Position numbers and translations under genes: made by a program
Notes under the pieces: generated by a model
Told to the model about the DNA's origin: nothing
Seen by the model: the letters and a program-made list of their open reading frames with translations, nothing else
Database searches by the model: none
Origin: Paramylibacter ulvae
GTDB taxonomy: Bacteria; Pseudomonadota; Alphaproteobacteria; Rhodobacterales; Rhodobacteraceae
Assembly: GCF_014652655.1 (NCBI RefSeq)
Contig: NZ_BMZF01000004.1
Location: forward strand, 31,979-95,978
Reading direction: 5' to 3'
DNA: 64,000 nucleotides
In this document: positions 10,695 to 18,632 of the stretch, in pieces
Position numbering within the stretch: position 1 is the first letter of the stretch
Layout of the letters: each line of letters opens with the position of its first letter

Positions 10695-11375
10695 ATGATA
10701 TTCAGCGATTTTCAGAAAGCCATTTCACAATTAAATGATAGCCGATTTTTGCGCGTCATGGGATATGGCGTGGCGTTGACGGTTGCGTTGCTGGCCACCG
10801 TGACCATGGGGGTGCAATGGATTTTACCCGATACGATTAGCCTGCCTTGGGTCGGCGAAATTGCTTGGTTAAGCAGCCTGTTGTCTGGCTTTGTTCTGTT
10901 CGCAATGATCGGCATGTCGGTGTTTTTAATGGTGCCTGTGGCATCAATTTTCACAGGGTTCTTTTTGGAACAAGTGGCCGATGCGGTGGAGGATAAACAT
11001 TACCCCACGCTGGCGGATGTCAGCCCCGTTCCGTTCATGGATATGCTGATTGATAGCGCGAAATTTTTGGCATTGTTGGTGGTGGTGAACCTGTGCGCAC
11101 TGGTGCTGTATTTGATATTTACACCGATTGCACCGATCCTGTTTTGGGCGGTGAATGGGATGTTATTGGGGCGTGAATATTTCCAACTTGTCGCGATGCG
11201 AAAACTGGGCCGTGCGGGCGCAAATGCAATGCGTAAAAAACACCGATTTCAGATTTTCCTGGCAGGATTTTTGATGGCGGTACCGCTGTCGGTTCCGTTC
11301 ATAAACCTGTTCATCCCCGTGCTGGGTGTGGCCACATTTACCCACCTGTTTCACCGTATCAACACCGCGAAATAG
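10695..11375 (+). CDS. EI24/CysZ-like integral membrane protein
   Basis: This 226-residue polytopic protein has about four to five hydrophobic segments (near 22-45, 60-85, 120-150 and 185-210). The overall pattern, with the soluble loop EQVADAVEDKHYP after the second pair, is that of the EI24 domain family, which includes the sulfate transporter CysZ. The substrate here is unknown and no cysteine-synthesis gene is adjacent. I chose ATG 10695 because AAAGGA (10681-10686) is then nine bases upstream. The in-frame ATG at 10686 overlaps that site. Confidence 0.75.
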   Translation: MIFSDFQKAISQLNDSRFLRVMGYGVALTVALLATVTMGVQWILPDTISLPWVGEIAWLSSLLSGFVLFAMIGMSVFLMVPVASIFTGFFLEQVADAVEDKHYPTLADVSPVPFMDMLIDSAKFLALLVVVNLCALVLYLIFTPIAPILFWAVNGMLLGREYFQLVAMRKLGRAGANAMRKKHRFQIFLAGFLMAVPLSVPFINLFIPVLGVATFTHLFHRINTAK

Positions 11376-11392
11376 CCCCGATTTTGGGTGTA

Positions 11393-11436
11393 GGACATCC
11401 GTCGGACATGCGGGGGACACGTGGCGGACAGATGGG
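11393..11436. repeat. Four-unit 11-bp tandem repeat
   Basis: GGACA recurs at 11393, 11404, 11415 and 11426, exactly 11 bases apart, with a decayed fifth unit (GGGCA) at 11437. The units read roughly GGACATGCGGC. They sit between the 3' ends of the convergent EI24 gene and the AT-rich cassette, and their GC content contrasts with that cassette. Confidence 0.6.
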
Positions 11437-11466
11437 GGGCATGGTTCAAGGGCAAAAAGACTAGGT

Positions 11467-12246
11467 TTACATTCTTTGTTCACGTAAGGCTTCTGCATCA
11501 CTCAAAGAGCGAAAAGTTTGTGCATCCCATGAACCACTTGGAAATATACCTAATTCATTTTGTGCTTTTTCTAGATATGACTTGCCGTTGTTTGACATCA
11601 CTATCAGGTCGCGTTGGTAATCTACGACCATCAAAGAATTTTCAATTTGACCTATAGAATTGATCGACGAATTTTCTATATTTGCGAATGATGCAAAGCC
11701 AGCTGCTTGAGCAAAAACCCCAAATTCGTAAGCGGATATTGAACGCCCTTCGTTTAGCAAAGACCATTGGAGGTTATTTGCTGACTCTGCTGCTTTTGAA
11801 ACATTTGCGGATTCGACTGCTTGTTGGAACTCTACAAAATAATTCCTTGAGGTAATTGGGTAGCTTTCCTGATTTTCTTGACTGATCCGCCTTAAGACAC
11901 TTTCAACTAACCCAGCTTGGATTGTCGGGGTCATTTCGAGCTCTACTGGCACAGGATCGCAATTTTTGCGCGCCATCGTATGTGTTCCCCAGATCGAGCG
12001 TGCCTCGATTTTGACGTTAGCATCACACATTTTCAGCTTTGCGTTTCGATAGCCGTTTTCGTTCGTGCGAAACTCTTGAATTGAATCGTCTGGATAGATG
12101 ACTTTTATATCTGCTTGAACGCCAGTTTCTTTGGATAGAGAAGAATAAGTATTAAACTCAATTTGAAATTCCTGAGCTCTCGCTAGTTGGAGGGGCGCTA
12201 CCAGTGCCGCTAGGACTATGGGTATTGGAAGTTTCAGCTTGCGCAT
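11467..12246 (-). CDS. Secreted protein of unknown function with a peptidoglycan-binding-like end
   Basis: I do not recognise the family. The 259-residue product starts with a Sec signal (MRKLKLPIPIVLAALVAPLQLARA, cleavage near residue 24). Residues 25-95 look beta-rich with two cysteines. The centre is helical (SANVSKAAESANN). The last 30 residues, LEKAQNELGIFPSGSWDAQTFRSL, resemble half of a peptidoglycan-binding type 1 repeat. That is a similarity I see, not a proven domain. I chose the start at 12246 because GGGAGA lies about seven bases upstream. The frame stays open further upstream, but only within the neighbouring gene. It overlaps the upstream membrane gene by 89 bases. Codon use is AT-rich compared with neighbours. 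Confidence 0.65.
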   Translation of the reverse strand: MRKLKLPIPIVLAALVAPLQLARAQEFQIEFNTYSSLSKETGVQADIKVIYPDDSIQEFRTNENGYRNAKLKMCDANVKIEARSIWGTHTMARKNCDPVPVELEMTPTIQAGLVESVLRRISQENQESYPITSRNYFVEFQQAVESANVSKAAESANNLQWSLLNEGRSISAYEFGVFAQAAGFASFANIENSSINSIGQIENSLMVVDYQRDLIVMSNNGKSYLEKAQNELGIFPSGSWDAQTFRSLSDAEALREQRM

Positions 12247-12877
12247 TTTGTCGTCTCCCATTTGGTACGATTTTTTTAAAGTAAGGCTTAATTTCATTGA
12301 GAAGGTGTTTGGCCACATAAATTGCGAAGACAATTGATGTAATGGCAAAAGCGTAGATGAGGGCTGAATCAAAGTGTTTGATAACACTGCTTTGCAAATT
12401 TTTTTCAAAGAACTTTGGATTGCTTTCTTTAGATACAACGTTTTTTGAAGGAAAGTACTGGAACCGAAAGTTCTTTAGGGGGTAGTCAGATTGAAAAATA
12501 ATCTCGACCGATGCGGAGGGAGGAATCCAAGCCGTAACTTTTATGGTGCCACCTAGAGGCGACATCGTTGGGTCGATTTCGTTTGATAAATTATAAGGTG
12601 TTACAATACGGTATTGTGGTTTGTTATTATTAGACACGTCAAAGCAGGGAGCCGAACTATCTTGCGATAGGCACGTGAGCGTAAATTCACCTTCGAAAAC
12701 ATTTTCTCTAGATATGTTTTCAAGTCGAAATACAGAGCCAGATTGAGATTTTGAAAAAGAATATATCAATGAAAGCCGGTCACTTAACGCCTCTTGCAAA
12801 GTTGAAATATACCAACCTAGCGCAGCGACGAAAATGACAATAGCAAAAGGCGCAGTTTCACTCTTGAATATATTCAT
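12158..12877 (-). CDS. Membrane protein of unknown function, two transmembrane segments
   Basis: I do not recognise the family. The 239-residue protein has an N-terminal hydrophobic segment (about 10-27), an extracytoplasmic domain of about 130 residues with two cysteines that could pair (TCLSQDSSAPCF), a second transmembrane helix (about 170-192, SALIYAFAITSIVFAIYV), and a short polar tail rich in Ser, Thr and Pro. It overlaps the next gene by 89 bases in another frame, so the two probably act together at the envelope. The region upstream (12880-13000) is extremely AT-rich. The pair differs in base composition from both flanks, which suggests acquisition by transfer. Confidence 0.65.
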   Translation of the reverse strand: MNIFKSETAPFAIVIFVAALGWYISTLQEALSDRLSLIYSFSKSQSGSVFRLENISRENVFEGEFTLTCLSQDSSAPCFDVSNNNKPQYRIVTPYNLSNEIDPTMSPLGGTIKVTAWIPPSASVEIIFQSDYPLKNFRFQYFPSKNVVSKESNPKFFEKNLQSSVIKHFDSALIYAFAITSIVFAIYVAKHLLNEIKPYFKKIVPNGRRQNAQAETSNTHSPSGTGSAPPTSESSGISN

Positions 12878-13000
12878 TCTCGAATTCTCTTCCGAGCAAA
12901 TTTATTACTCTGTTTTTCAATTACTTAAATATTGTGGCACAATAGCAAGAAAATAAAATTTTTTCAACTATAGGTGGTTTTTTGTTTGCTCGTTATTCAC

Positions 13001-13030
13001 AAAAAAACGGCCAAGGTTTCCCTTGACCGT
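13001..13030 (-). terminator. Intrinsic terminator of the mce operon
   Basis: On the minus strand ACGGTCAAGG, GAAA and CCTTGGCCGT form a 10-bp stem (one G-T pair) with a GNRA-type tetraloop, followed by seven T. It lies 39 bases past the DUF2158 gene. Confidence 0.88.
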
Positions 13031-13069
13031 CTCCTAATTCTTTACCCGCGCGTTACCGCGCCCAACGGA

Positions 13070-13465
13070 TCAATCTTTGCGAAAGAATGATTTGTCTTTG
13101 TTGGGTTTGTCAAAGCTTTTGCCTTCGAACGGTTTGCCGCGACCCTTGTCGCCGCCACGATCACCACCGCGATCACCGCCCTTAAAGCCGCCTTTGCCGC
13201 CGCGATCTCCACCACGGTCGCCGCCTTTGAATCCGCCACGGTCACCACCGCGGTCGCCACCCTTGAAACCGCCACGATCACCGCCACGGTCGCCACCTGC
13301 TGGGGCCTCCCATTTGCGAATGAGGGCGATATCGAATGTATCGCGATTGACGCTGCCTTCGTTGATCCAAACAACAGAGATGGCTTTGCCAGTGATTTTT
13401 TCGACTGCCAAACGTGGCGAGCCAGAGACGAGTACGACGATATCGCCTTCGGTAAGTACAGACAT
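13070..13465 (-). CDS. DUF2158-like protein with a GGDRGG-repeat tail
   Basis: Residues 1-52 form a small SH3-like domain (GDIVVLVSGSPRLAVEKITG, then VVWIN and FDIALIRKW) that I place in the DUF2158/YodC group of small proteins. From residue 57 to about 110 the chain is almost only Gly, Asp, Arg and Lys in a 12-residue repeat (GGDRGGDRGGFK). It ends in a lysine-rich stretch. Such RGG-like tails often bind RNA or drive condensate formation. The usual DUF2158 protein lacks this tail. AAGGAAC before the ATG is a good ribosome-binding site. It is the last gene of mce-DUF1467-DUF2158. Confidence 0.75.
   Translation of the reverse strand: MSVLTEGDIVVLVSGSPRLAVEKITGKAISVVWINEGSVNRDTFDIALIRKWEAPAGGDRGGDRGGFKGGDRGGDRGGFKGGDRGGDRGGKGGFKGGDRGGDRGGDKGRGKPFEGKSFDKPNKDKSFFRKD
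13136..13297 (-). repeat. 36-bp coding tandem repeat (GGDRGGDRGGFK)
   Basis: The tail of the DUF2158-like gene consists of about four 36-bp units with synonymous drift. Such arrays change length easily by slippage or recombination, so strains may differ in tail length. Confidence 0.8.
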
Positions 13466-13500
13466 GTTATGTTCCTTTGAACAGAGGTTTCCACCTGCCC

Positions 13501-13773
13501 CTAGTTGGATTCAATGATATTGTAAATGTCCATTTGTTCCGCTGTGATCAAACCAGATGAAATCAGCCACACAAAAAACAGCCAGAGCGGGATGGAAATT
13601 ATCGTCACGATCAGCATGCGTTTTTTGATTTGCGGATCGGCCGGGGCGCTGGCAGGAGTACCAGGCACCACGTTGTTATCCTCGCCCTGTGATTTCAGGC
13701 GGATGGGCAGGACGATAAACAGAACCATAAACCATGTGACGGCCAAGAGGACGAGTGCGGCGCTGATGTTCAT
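13501..13773 (-). CDS. DUF1467 family small membrane protein
   Basis: The 90-residue protein has two transmembrane helices (about 5-24 and 52-72) joined by a loop with VVPGTPASAPADPQIKKR, the DUF1467 signature of alphaproteobacteria. Its function is unknown. Its ATG overlaps the mce stop codon in a TAATG junction, so it is translationally coupled to methylmalonyl-CoA epimerase, as this family often is. Confidence 0.88.
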   Translation of the reverse strand: MNISAALVLLAVTWFMVLFIVLPIRLKSQGEDNNVVPGTPASAPADPQIKKRMLIVTIISIPLWLFFVWLISSGLITAEQMDIYNIIESN

Positions 13774-14177
13774 TACACTTGTTCCAATTCGATCAAGGTG
13801 CCGTTGAAATCTTTGGGGTGCAGAAACAGCACGGGTTTGCCATGCGCCCCGATTTTGGGTTCGCCCTTGCCAAGGACGCGCGCGCCATTGGCGATCAGTT
13901 TGTCACGTGAAGCGATGATATCGTCCACCTCATAACACATGTGATGGATGCCGCCATCGGGGTTTTTGGCCAAAAAGTTATTGATCGGGCTATCGTCACC
14001 CAGTGGATAGATCAGCTCTATTTTTGTGTTGGGCAGGGTGATGAACACCACCGTCACACCGTGTTCGGGTTGATCAAATGGTTCTGCCACATCTGCACCC
14101 AATGTATCGCGATACATCGCCATCGCGCTGTTCAAATCTGGCACTGCGATGGCCACGTGGTTTAATCGTCCAATCAT
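13773..14177 (-). CDS. mce: Methylmalonyl-CoA epimerase
   Basis: It interconverts (R)- and (S)-methylmalonyl-CoA in the propionyl-CoA to succinyl-CoA route, between propionyl-CoA carboxylase and the B12-dependent mutase. The 134 residues form one vicinal-oxygen-chelate domain pair: MIGRLNHVAIAVPDL at the start, GIHHMCYEVDDI in the middle and KDFNGTLIELEQV at the end, with metal ligands His, Gln/His and Glu in those segments. It heads a three-gene minus-strand operon. GGAGACC precedes the ATG on the minus strand. Confidence 0.93.
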   Translation of the reverse strand: MIGRLNHVAIAVPDLNSAMAMYRDTLGADVAEPFDQPEHGVTVVFITLPNTKIELIYPLGDDSPINNFLAKNPDGGIHHMCYEVDDIIASRDKLIANGARVLGKGEPKIGAHGKPVLFLHPKDFNGTLIELEQV

Positions 14178-14320
14178 TGTGGTCTCCTTTGGGGGTATCT
14201 AGGCCAAATGGATTTAGGCTTGCAAGGGAATTAGCGGGGCAAATGCGCGCGGCGTTAGGGCGATATTAGGATTCAATTGGTTTTATAAAAATACGCTGCA
14301 ATTTGACTGGAGAACCGAAA

Positions 14321-15049
14321 ATGGAAGAATTTGCCAGTGATGACAATCACTTAGCCCCGCGCAGAACCGCCAAACGCCCGCTGTTGGGGTTGACGATTCT
14401 GTTGATCGAAGACAGCCGTTATTTCGCCGATGCGGTGCGACTGTTGGCCATTCGCAGCGGTGCGCGTTTGCGCCGTGCGGATTGTTTGGAATCGGCGCGC
14501 AAACATATCCGCATTTACCGCCCCGATGTGGTGATCGTTGATATGGGCCTGCCAGATGGATCTGGTGTGGATTTTATCACCCAAATTGTCGCGATCGGGC
14601 AAGGGGCGCCAAAGGTGATCGCAATGAGCGGTGCAGATTATTTGCGCGGCGATGCGCTGGCATCTGGCGCGGCGCAATTCATCGAAAAACCGTTCTTTGA
14701 TTTGGCAGGATTTCAACAATCGGTGTTGTCGGTATTGGATGCGAGCGAAAAATCGGCGGATTTTGTACCGCGGGTTGCGGGCGATGCGGTTGAACCAGAT
14801 GAAGACGCATACGAAGAAGATTTGCGCGACATTGCCAAAATGATGGATGCCGCAATTATTCGCGCGGATCACGAGGTGTTGCAATACACCGCACAATTTT
14901 TGCAATCCGTTGCGCGCGTGGCGCATGACCAGGAAATGATGGAATGCGCAACGCGGTTTGCGGCGCGACTGGCCGGTGATGATTGGAAAAGCAATCTGCG
15001 CGATTTGCAATGTCTAGTGCGTGGGCGTTTAACACAGGCATCGGTCTGA
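14321..15049 (+). CDS. Response regulator with a helical C-terminal region
   Basis: Residues 24-145 form a CheY-like receiver: acidic pair Glu30/Asp31, phosphoacceptor Asp74 in VVIVDMGLPDGSG, a conserved Ser in VIAMSGAD and Lys in FIEKPFF. The remaining 100 residues are helical and acidic, with no DNA-binding helix-turn-helix that I can see. They could be an HPt-like or protein-binding module. No histidine kinase lies next to it. I chose ATG 14321 over the upstream TTG 14303 because TGGAGAA lies at the right distance before it. Confidence 0.8.
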   Translation: MEEFASDDNHLAPRRTAKRPLLGLTILLIEDSRYFADAVRLLAIRSGARLRRADCLESARKHIRIYRPDVVIVDMGLPDGSGVDFITQIVAIGQGAPKVIAMSGADYLRGDALASGAAQFIEKPFFDLAGFQQSVLSVLDASEKSADFVPRVAGDAVEPDEDAYEEDLRDIAKMMDAAIIRADHEVLQYTAQFLQSVARVAHDQEMMECATRFAARLAGDDWKSNLRDLQCLVRGRLTQASV

Positions 15050-15055
15050 ATGCGC

Positions 15056-15083
15056 TTGGATTTTGTGATACGCCACCTATAAT
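15056..15083 (+). promoter_or_regulatory. Sigma-70-type promoter before the 15108 gene
   Basis: TTGGAT (15056-15061) and TATAAT (15078-15083) are separated by 16 bases, 25 bases before the next start codon. AGAGGTG lies just upstream of that ATG. Confidence 0.5.
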
Positions 15084-15107
15084 CGCCGCAAATTATAGAG
15101 GTGCGTT

Positions 15108-15872
15108 ATGGAAACGGGTATAGTATTTTTTAAAAAAGCCATTGCGATGGTTGGCGACAATATCAACGATGCAGTTCGGGTGAGCGCGGTTATTTATATC
15201 GTGCAATTTGTGATTGTCACGGCGTTGATGGTCTCTATCACTGGCGGTTTTGACGCGGCACAATTACAAGACCCTGCACAAATGGCACAACGCGCGGGGG
15301 GTGCCACGATCAGCGCATTGTTGATTGTTGTTGTCACCATCTTGTCGTTGTCGTGGATCGCGGTTGCGTGGCATCGATTTGTATTGTTGGAAGAATACGC
15401 CCAAGGTGTTGTGCCCGCGTGGAACCGTGCACGTGTGATGGCGTATATTTGGAAATCAATTTTATTGGGGTTGTTAATCATCGGAATCGCAATCATCCCC
15501 ATGATGATCGTGGGGATGCTGGCAGCGGTTTCGCCGATTTTATCAGGGCTTGGTATGATCGCGTTGTTTGCAGGTATTATCTGGTTGTCGACACGATTGG
15601 CGATGGTGTTACCCGCCACCGCGATCGGGAGCGAAATGACATTTGCACAGGCTTGGAAACACACGGAAAGCCGTAGCAAAGATATCTTTGTCGCGGCTGT
15701 TTTGATGTCGTTGATATTCAGCATCACCGGACAGGTATTGCAATCATTCCTGCCCGTGAATGTGATCGGCGCGGTTGTGATGGGTGCGTTTCAATGGGTT
15801 GCAACGATGGTGGGGTTGTCGTTAATCACCACCATTTATGGCGCCTGTGTGGAAGGGCGCGAAATCGCGTAA
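15108..15872 (+). CDS. Polytopic membrane protein of unknown function
   Basis: The 254-residue protein has about six hydrophobic segments (near 25-45, 68-88, 112-135, 137-160, 190-210 and 222-245). The motif WHRFVLLEEYAQG follows the second helix. This layout recurs in uncharacterised alphaproteobacterial membrane proteins, but I cannot assign a transport substrate. It appears monocistronic, with its own promoter and a strong terminator that overlaps the 3' end of topA. Confidence 0.75.
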   Translation: METGIVFFKKAIAMVGDNINDAVRVSAVIYIVQFVIVTALMVSITGGFDAAQLQDPAQMAQRAGGATISALLIVVVTILSLSWIAVAWHRFVLLEEYAQGVVPAWNRARVMAYIWKSILLGLLIIGIAIIPMMIVGMLAAVSPILSGLGMIALFAGIIWLSTRLAMVLPATAIGSEMTFAQAWKHTESRSKDIFVAAVLMSLIFSITGQVLQSFLPVNVIGAVVMGAFQWVATMVGLSLITTIYGACVEGREIA

Positions 15873-15876
15873 CGGC

Positions 15877-15910
15877 AAGCCGCGGGAATTATTCCGCGGC
15901 TTTGGTTTTT
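15877..15910 (+). terminator. Terminator between convergent membrane gene and topA
   Basis: AAGCCGCGG (15877-15885) and CCGCGGCTT (15894-15902) pair perfectly around an eight-base loop, followed by TGGTTTTT. The hairpin contains the last codons and stop of topA, so the same DNA serves both genes. Confidence 0.8.
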
Positions 15911-18522
15911 GAAGCGGCCTTTTTGGGGGCCGCTTTTTTTGCAGGTGCCTTTTTCTTGGCTGCCGCTTTTTTCTTGGGCGCAGCTTTCTTGCGCGCAGGT
16001 TTTGCCTTGCCTGCCTTTTCTGTGATCAATTCCACAGCCTTTTCCATTGTCACATCTGCAGGTTCGATGTCCTTTGGCAATGTTGCATTAACCTTGGCCC
16101 ATTTGACATAGGGGCCATATCGACCGTCCATGACGTTCACTGAGCCACCCTCGGTTGGGTGTTCACCCAATTCTTTCAACGGTGTCGCCGCGGCGCCGCG
16201 CCCAGTTTTATTGGCCTTTTCTGTGATCAATTCCACCGCGCGGTTCATGCCAACGGTAAAAACCTCTTCTGGGTCTTTCATGTTGGCATAGATTTTTTGT
16301 GCGGTTTTCTTACCTTCTTCCAGTGGTTTTTCCCACATCACATAGGGACCAAAACGCCCGATTGCGGCGGTGATTGTGCCCCCATCGGGATGGTCGCCAA
16401 CCTTGCGCGGCAGGGATAACAATTGCAATGCACGCTCGAGCCCTACCTCGCTGAGATCCGACCCTTTGGGGATGGATGCACGTGGTGGTTTTGGAATTTC
16501 ATCCGTTGCATTGCCGCGCTGAACATAGGGGCCAAAACGACCTGTTCGCAAGGTGATGGTTTCGCCGTCATCATCAAGCCCTAGCGGTTTCCCGTCGGGG
16601 CCTGCGATATCGCCACCCTCGAGTTCACCTGCCAATGGACGGGTGTATCGGCATTCGGGATAATTCGAACAGCCAATAAATGCACCACCTGATCGTGCGG
16701 TACGCATGGACAAACGCCCTGTGCCACATGTTTTACACACGCGTGGATCTGATCCATCCTCGGTTGGGGGGAACAGGTGGGGTTCCAACACCTCGTTGAT
16801 TTTTTCCAATACTTCGGTGATGCGCAAATCGGCGGTTTCACCGATCGCAGCGGAAAAATCACGCCAGAAACGGGTCAGAACATCGATGTAATTAGCGTCA
16901 CCTGCGGAAATTTCATCAAGTTCTTCTTCCAACTGGGCGGTGAAATTATAGCCCACGTATTGGCGGAAATAGTTTTCCAAAAAGGCGATCACCAATCGCC
17001 CTTTATCCTCGGCGATCAGGCGATTTTTTTCTTTGCGCACATATTCGCGCGTTTGAATTGTTGTGACGATTGATGCATATGTCGATGGGCGACCGATGCC
17101 CAATTCTTCCATGCGTTTGACCAATGTCGCCTCTGTGTAACGGGGCGGTGGTTGGGTGAAATGCTGGTTCGGTGTGACCGATTTTTTCGCGCAAGCCTCG
17201 CCATTGGTTAGCTGTGGTAAACGCTTGTCATCATCATCAATCACCGCGTCATCATCGCGACCTTCTTCGTAAACCTTTAAGAAACCTTCGAACGTGATCA
17301 CTTGACCCGTGGCGCGCAGGCCAACCTGACCGTCATCCGATCCGATGTCGACCGTGGTACGTTCGATTTTGGCCGATGACATTTGGCTGGCAAGCGTACG
17401 TTTCCAAATCAAATCGTATAATTTGCGTTGATCCGCTTCCAATTTGGACAGGCTTTCTGGCGTTGCGTCCATCACGGTTGGGCGAATACATTCGTGCGCC
17501 TCTTGTGCGTTTTTCGCTTTGTTTTTGTAAATGCGCGGCTCCGGTGACACAAATTCTTTGCCGTAGAGGCCAGAAATTGCGGTGCGTGCTTCGGTCACGG
17601 CTTCGGGAGCCATGTCGATGCCATCGGTACGCATATATGTGATGTGTCCAGCCTCGTATAAACGTTGCGCGGTGGACATGGTTTGACGTGCGCCAAAGCC
17701 AAATTTGCGGCTTGCTTCTTGTTGCAGGGTCGATGTCATAAACGGTGCGGATGGGTTGCGATTGGCAGGTTTACTTTCGACCGATTGCACCGACAAATCA
17801 CGCGAGGTGACGGCCTGAACCGCCATTTCCGCGCTGACCTCGTTTTCAAGATCGTATTTCTCAAGCTTTTTGCCGGCAAGCATACGCAAACTGGTATCAA
17901 AATCTTGGCCACGCGAATTGGTTAGGGTGGTTTTCACCGACCAATATTCGCGCGGTTTGAATTTTTCAATTTCCATTTCGCGTTCAACAATCAAACGCAG
18001 ACATACGGATTGCACGCGCCCTGCGGATTTTGAACCGGGCAATTTGCGCCACAATACGGGCGAGAGGTTAAAACCCACCAGATAATCAAGCGCACGGCGT
18101 GCCAAATATGCCTCGACCAGTTCCATATCAACGGCGCGGGGATTTTTCATCGCTTCGGTTACGGCGGTTTTTGTGATGGCGTTGAACACAACGCGGCTTA
18201 CGGCCGTGGACTTTTTGATCGCTTTGCGTTTGCGCAAAGTTTCTTCGAGATGCCAACTGATGGCTTCGCCTTCGCGGTCGGGGTCGGTTGCGAGGATCAG
18301 TTCATCATCGCTCTTAAGCGCATCGGCAATGGCCTTGATGTGTTTGCGGCTGTCGTTTGCGACCTCCCATTTCATATCGAAATTATTGTCGGTATCAACC
18401 GAACCATCCTTGGGCGGCAGATCACGCACGTGACCATAAGAGGCAAGCACGGTGTAGTCTTTGCCAAGGTATTTATTAATGGTCTTTGCTTTGGCAGGAG
18501 ACTCGACAACAACAACAGGCAT
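15889..18522 (-). CDS. topA: DNA topoisomerase I
   Basis: Type IA topoisomerase that relaxes negative supercoils. The 877-residue protein has an N-terminal Toprim domain (MPVVVVESPAKAKTINKYLG, then ATDPDREGEAISWH at 78-91), the catalytic Tyr296 in GHITYMRTDG, and a single C4 zinc finger in the C-terminal third (CKTCGT and CSNYPEC). Three repeats with GRFGPYV or GRYGPYV follow, and then a basic tail made almost only of Ala, Lys and Pro (about 840-877) that probably adds unspecific DNA binding. It lies downstream of dprA with a 110-base gap, a common order in alphaproteobacteria. Confidence 0.97.
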   Translation of the reverse strand: MPVVVVESPAKAKTINKYLGKDYTVLASYGHVRDLPPKDGSVDTDNNFDMKWEVANDSRKHIKAIADALKSDDELILATDPDREGEAISWHLEETLRKRKAIKKSTAVSRVVFNAITKTAVTEAMKNPRAVDMELVEAYLARRALDYLVGFNLSPVLWRKLPGSKSAGRVQSVCLRLIVEREMEIEKFKPREYWSVKTTLTNSRGQDFDTSLRMLAGKKLEKYDLENEVSAEMAVQAVTSRDLSVQSVESKPANRNPSAPFMTSTLQQEASRKFGFGARQTMSTAQRLYEAGHITYMRTDGIDMAPEAVTEARTAISGLYGKEFVSPEPRIYKNKAKNAQEAHECIRPTVMDATPESLSKLEADQRKLYDLIWKRTLASQMSSAKIERTTVDIGSDDGQVGLRATGQVITFEGFLKVYEEGRDDDAVIDDDDKRLPQLTNGEACAKKSVTPNQHFTQPPPRYTEATLVKRMEELGIGRPSTYASIVTTIQTREYVRKEKNRLIAEDKGRLVIAFLENYFRQYVGYNFTAQLEEELDEISAGDANYIDVLTRFWRDFSAAIGETADLRITEVLEKINEVLEPHLFPPTEDGSDPRVCKTCGTGRLSMRTARSGGAFIGCSNYPECRYTRPLAGELEGGDIAGPDGKPLGLDDDGETITLRTGRFGPYVQRGNATDEIPKPPRASIPKGSDLSEVGLERALQLLSLPRKVGDHPDGGTITAAIGRFGPYVMWEKPLEEGKKTAQKIYANMKDPEEVFTVGMNRAVELITEKANKTGRGAAATPLKELGEHPTEGGSVNVMDGRYGPYVKWAKVNATLPKDIEPADVTMEKAVELITEKAGKAKPARKKAAPKKKAAAKKKAPAKKAAPKKAASKTKAAE

Positions 18523-18632
18523 AACTGATTCCTTTAAGCGAATTTGGCCATAGGCTATGGGCGCGGAACATGTGTTGGTTATCGGTACAATGTCAATGGG
18601 GCGGACAAAAATAAGATTTGAAGCGGGGTGAA

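Noticed and set aside
13136..13297. Possible CRISPR-like array
   Set aside because: Repeats are contiguous 36-bp coding units without unique spacers.
13077..13517. Plus-strand Pro/Ser/Arg-rich frame over the GGDRGG gene
   Set aside because: Antisense translation of the repeat. The minus strand has operon context, a ribosome-binding site and a terminator.
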